From assembly GCA_027021685.1 (NCBI GenBank), contig JALUTW010000443.1:1-6323 (forward strand): a stretch of DNA of 6,323 nucleotides, written 5' to 3'. This DNA is from Chromatiales bacterium. GTDB lineage: Bacteria; Pseudomonadota; Gammaproteobacteria; CAMYNG01. Made by a program: the position numbers and the translations under genes. Numbering within the stretch: the stretch's first letter is position 1; each line of letters starts with the position of its first letter. Below the pieces are notes generated by a model. It had not been told where the DNA came from. It did no database searches and saw only the letters and a program-made list of their open reading frames with translations. Shown one piece after another: positions 5,240 through 6,323 of the stretch.

Positions 5240-6055
5240 ATGACCGGCACCACCCGCCCGCCCGTGACCCTGGCCACCCTGCGGCGCATGAAGCGCGAGG
5301 GGGAGAGGATCGCCATGCTCACCGCCTACGACGCCAGCTTCGCCGCCCGGCTCGACGCCGCCGGGGTGGACGTGGTGCTGGTGGGCGATTCCCTGGGCAT
5401 GGTGGTGCAGGGCCAGGCGACCACGGTGCCGGTGACCGTGGACCACATGGTCTATCACACCGCCTGCGTGAGCCGCGGGGCGGGGGCCATGCTGGTCATG
5501 GCGGACATGCCGTTTCTCAGCTTCCGCGACCCGGCCCACGCGCTGGACAACGCGGCCCGGCTCATGCAGGAGGGCGGCGCCCACATGGTCAAGCTGGAGG
5601 GCGGCCGCGACGTGCTGCCGGTGATCGAGGCCCTGGCGGGCAACGGCATCCCGGTCTGCGGCCACATCGGCCTGCAGCCCCAGTCCATCCACAAGCTGGG
5701 GGCCTACCGGGTGCAGGGGCGCGGGCCGGAGGCGGCCGAGGCCCTGCGCGAGGCGGCCCGCGCGGTGGCCGCGGCGGGTGCCGACCTGCTGCTCATGGAG
5801 TGCGTGCCGGCGGCGCTGGCGGCGGAGATCACGGCGCAGGCCGCGGTGCCCACCATCGGCATCGGGGCCGGTCCCGGCTGCGACGGCCAGGTGCTGGTGC
5901 TCTACGATCTGCTGGGGATCACCCCCGGTCCCGTGCCGCGGTTCGCGGCGGATTTCCTCACCGGCCGCGACGGCGGGATCGCCGGCGCCCTGCAGGCCTG
6001 GGTGGAGGCGGTCAAGGCGGGCACGTTTCCCGGACCGGAGCATGCTTTCCAGTAG
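5240..6055 (+). CDS. panB: 3-methyl-2-oxobutanoate hydroxymethyltransferase (ketopantoate hydroxymethyltransferase)
   Basis: Makes ketopantoate from alpha-ketoisovalerate and 5,10-methylene-tetrahydrofolate, the first committed step to pantothenate and coenzyme A. The protein has 271 residues, similar to E. coli PanB (264). Visible are LTAYDASFA (27-35), the metal site VGDS (D50, S51), D89 in ADMPF, K118-L-E120-GG, H142 in GHIGLQPQS, and the catalytic Glu E187 in LLMECVP. The full (beta/alpha)8 length and the usual FPGPEHAF tail are intact. GAGG (5229-5232) overlaps the kinase stop codon and lies 7 nt before the ATG, so coupling with the upstream gene is likely. The TAG stop is part of a tandem TAGCAGGC that leads into structured repeat copy B. 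Confidence 0.97.
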   Translation: MTGTTRPPVTLATLRRMKREGERIAMLTAYDASFAARLDAAGVDVVLVGDSLGMVVQGQATTVPVTVDHMVYHTACVSRGAGAMLVMADMPFLSFRDPAHALDNAARLMQEGGAHMVKLEGGRDVLPVIEALAGNGIPVCGHIGLQPQSIHKLGAYRVQGRGPEAAEALREAARAVAAAGADLLLMECVPAALAAEITAQAAVPTIGIGAGPGCDGQVLVLYDLLGITPGPVPRFAADFLTGRDGGIAGALQAWVEAVKAGTFPGPEHAFQ

Positions 6056-6068
6056 CAGGCTAGCAGGC
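6053..6068 (+). repeat. 8-bp tandem duplication spanning the panB stop codon
   Basis: TAGCAGGC occurs twice in direct tandem (6053-6060 and 6061-6068). The first unit contains the panB stop codon; the second is the beginning of structured repeat copy B. It could have arisen by replication slippage or as a by-product of repeat insertion. Confidence 0.6.
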
Positions 6069-6170
6069 TGTTGGAAAACGGCCTGCCGGCGCGGGGCCGG
6101 GATGCCCCACCCGCGGGTCGCGCGCGCAGGCGCCTGTTCGGGGGCCGCCGGGGCCGGACCTGCGCCGGGC
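6061..6170 (+). repeat. Structured dispersed repeat, copy B, between panB and panC
   Basis: Diverged second copy of the element at 2038-2149, same orientation and same block order, with one 2-nt length difference. Hairpin 1 (6064-6085) keeps 9 bp, with a T-G wobble (6069/6080) where copy A has T-A; its loop is GGAA instead of GAAA. Hairpin 2 keeps the GGGA core (6099-6102) but loses two pairs, leaving five contiguous pairs. Hairpin 3 is largely lost except the palindrome CAGGCGCCTG (6127-6136). The block GGACCTGCGCCGGG (6156-6169) is unchanged. It occupies most of the 137-bp panB-panC gap and has no T-run, so it is not an obvious terminator. Confidence 0.75.
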
Positions 6171-6192
6171 GATCCGGATCCGTTCCAGTCGC

Positions 6193-6323
6193 ATGATGTC
6201 CCCTGACGTGCAACTGCTCACCACTTGCACGGGCATGCAGGAGTTTGCCCGCGCGCAGCGGGCGGCGGGGCGGCGCATCGCCTTCGTGCCCACCATGGGC
6301 AACCTGCACCGGGGGCACCTGGC
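6193..6323 (+). CDS. panC: Pantoate--beta-alanine ligase (pantothenate synthetase), 5' part only
   Basis: Joins pantoate and beta-alanine with ATP to give pantothenate. Only 43 codons plus two bases are in the window; the gene is cut by the right edge, not broken. The segment RRIAFVPTMGNLHRGHL shows the PTMGNLH motif and the H-x-G-H nucleotidyltransferase signature (usually HEGH or HDGH; here Arg fills the variable position). The N-terminus MMSPDVQLLTTCTGMQEFARAQRAAG precedes it. Two adjacent ATGs (6193 and 6196) and a GTG (6208) are possible starts; none has a strong ribosome site. Placement after panB confirms the call. Whether it is co-transcribed with panB depends on what the intervening structured repeat does. 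Confidence 0.93.
   Translation, partial: MMSPDVQLLTTCTGMQEFARAQRAAGRRIAFVPTMGNLHRGHL

Noticed and set aside
4397..6043. 548-codon open frame on the minus strand opposite the kinase and panB
   Set aside because: Antisense to two clear enzymes, with repetitive His/Val/Gly composition and no domain recognised.

Overview
The window looks like chromosomal DNA from a GC-rich gammaproteobacterium. The gene order pcnB-folK-(deoxynucleoside kinase)-panB-panC matches the folK/pcnB/pan neighbourhood of that class. The rubrerythrin-type Fe-S protein plus DUF3501 pair suggests an anaerobic, microaerobic or sulfur/methane-oxidising relative (for example Ectothiorhodospiraceae-like). I infer this from gene content and protein similarity recalled from memory; the genus cannot be fixed.

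Layout. Positions 75-2040 carry a two-gene plus-strand operon: a GlpC/HdrD-like protein with two Fe-S motifs and two CCG-type domains, then a DUF3501 protein. Positions 2041-2582 hold no gene but are crowded with secondary structure: a 112-bp structured repeat that begins at the DUF3501 stop codon, an AT-rich island, a bulged hairpin, a 133-bp inverted-repeat element of the CCCTCACCCC...GGGAGAGGG type, and smaller hairpins. A minus-strand tRNA-Glu (anticodon CUC) lies at 2583-2658 with a good sigma-70 promoter at 2687-2714. From about 2.7 kb onward a plus-strand cluster is tightly packed: pcnB (poly(A) polymerase I), folK (4-bp overlap), a deoxynucleoside kinase (13-bp gap), panB (9-bp gap) and, after a 137-bp gap, the first 43 codons of panC, cut by the window edge.

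Function. The cluster joins RNA polyadenylation, one folate step, deoxynucleoside salvage and the first and last steps of pantothenate synthesis. PanB needs methylene-tetrahydrofolate, so FolK and PanB are linked through folate. The first operon probably belongs with a rubrerythrin gene upstream of the window, in peroxide or oxygen defence or an uncharacterised redox role.

Main points for a second look. (1) A dispersed structured repeat occurs twice in 6.3 kb (2038-2149 and 6061-6170), each time at the 3' end of a gene. Its first two hairpins keep GNRA-type tetraloops in both copies, and the second copy splits panB from panC. (2) pcnB has no convincing ATG. Its 5' end overlaps the divergent tRNA-Glu promoter, and an in-frame ATT (the start codon type known for E. 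coli pcnB) follows a Shine-Dalgarno-like sequence. I see no clear new multi-gene system; the novel-looking material is the structured repeat.
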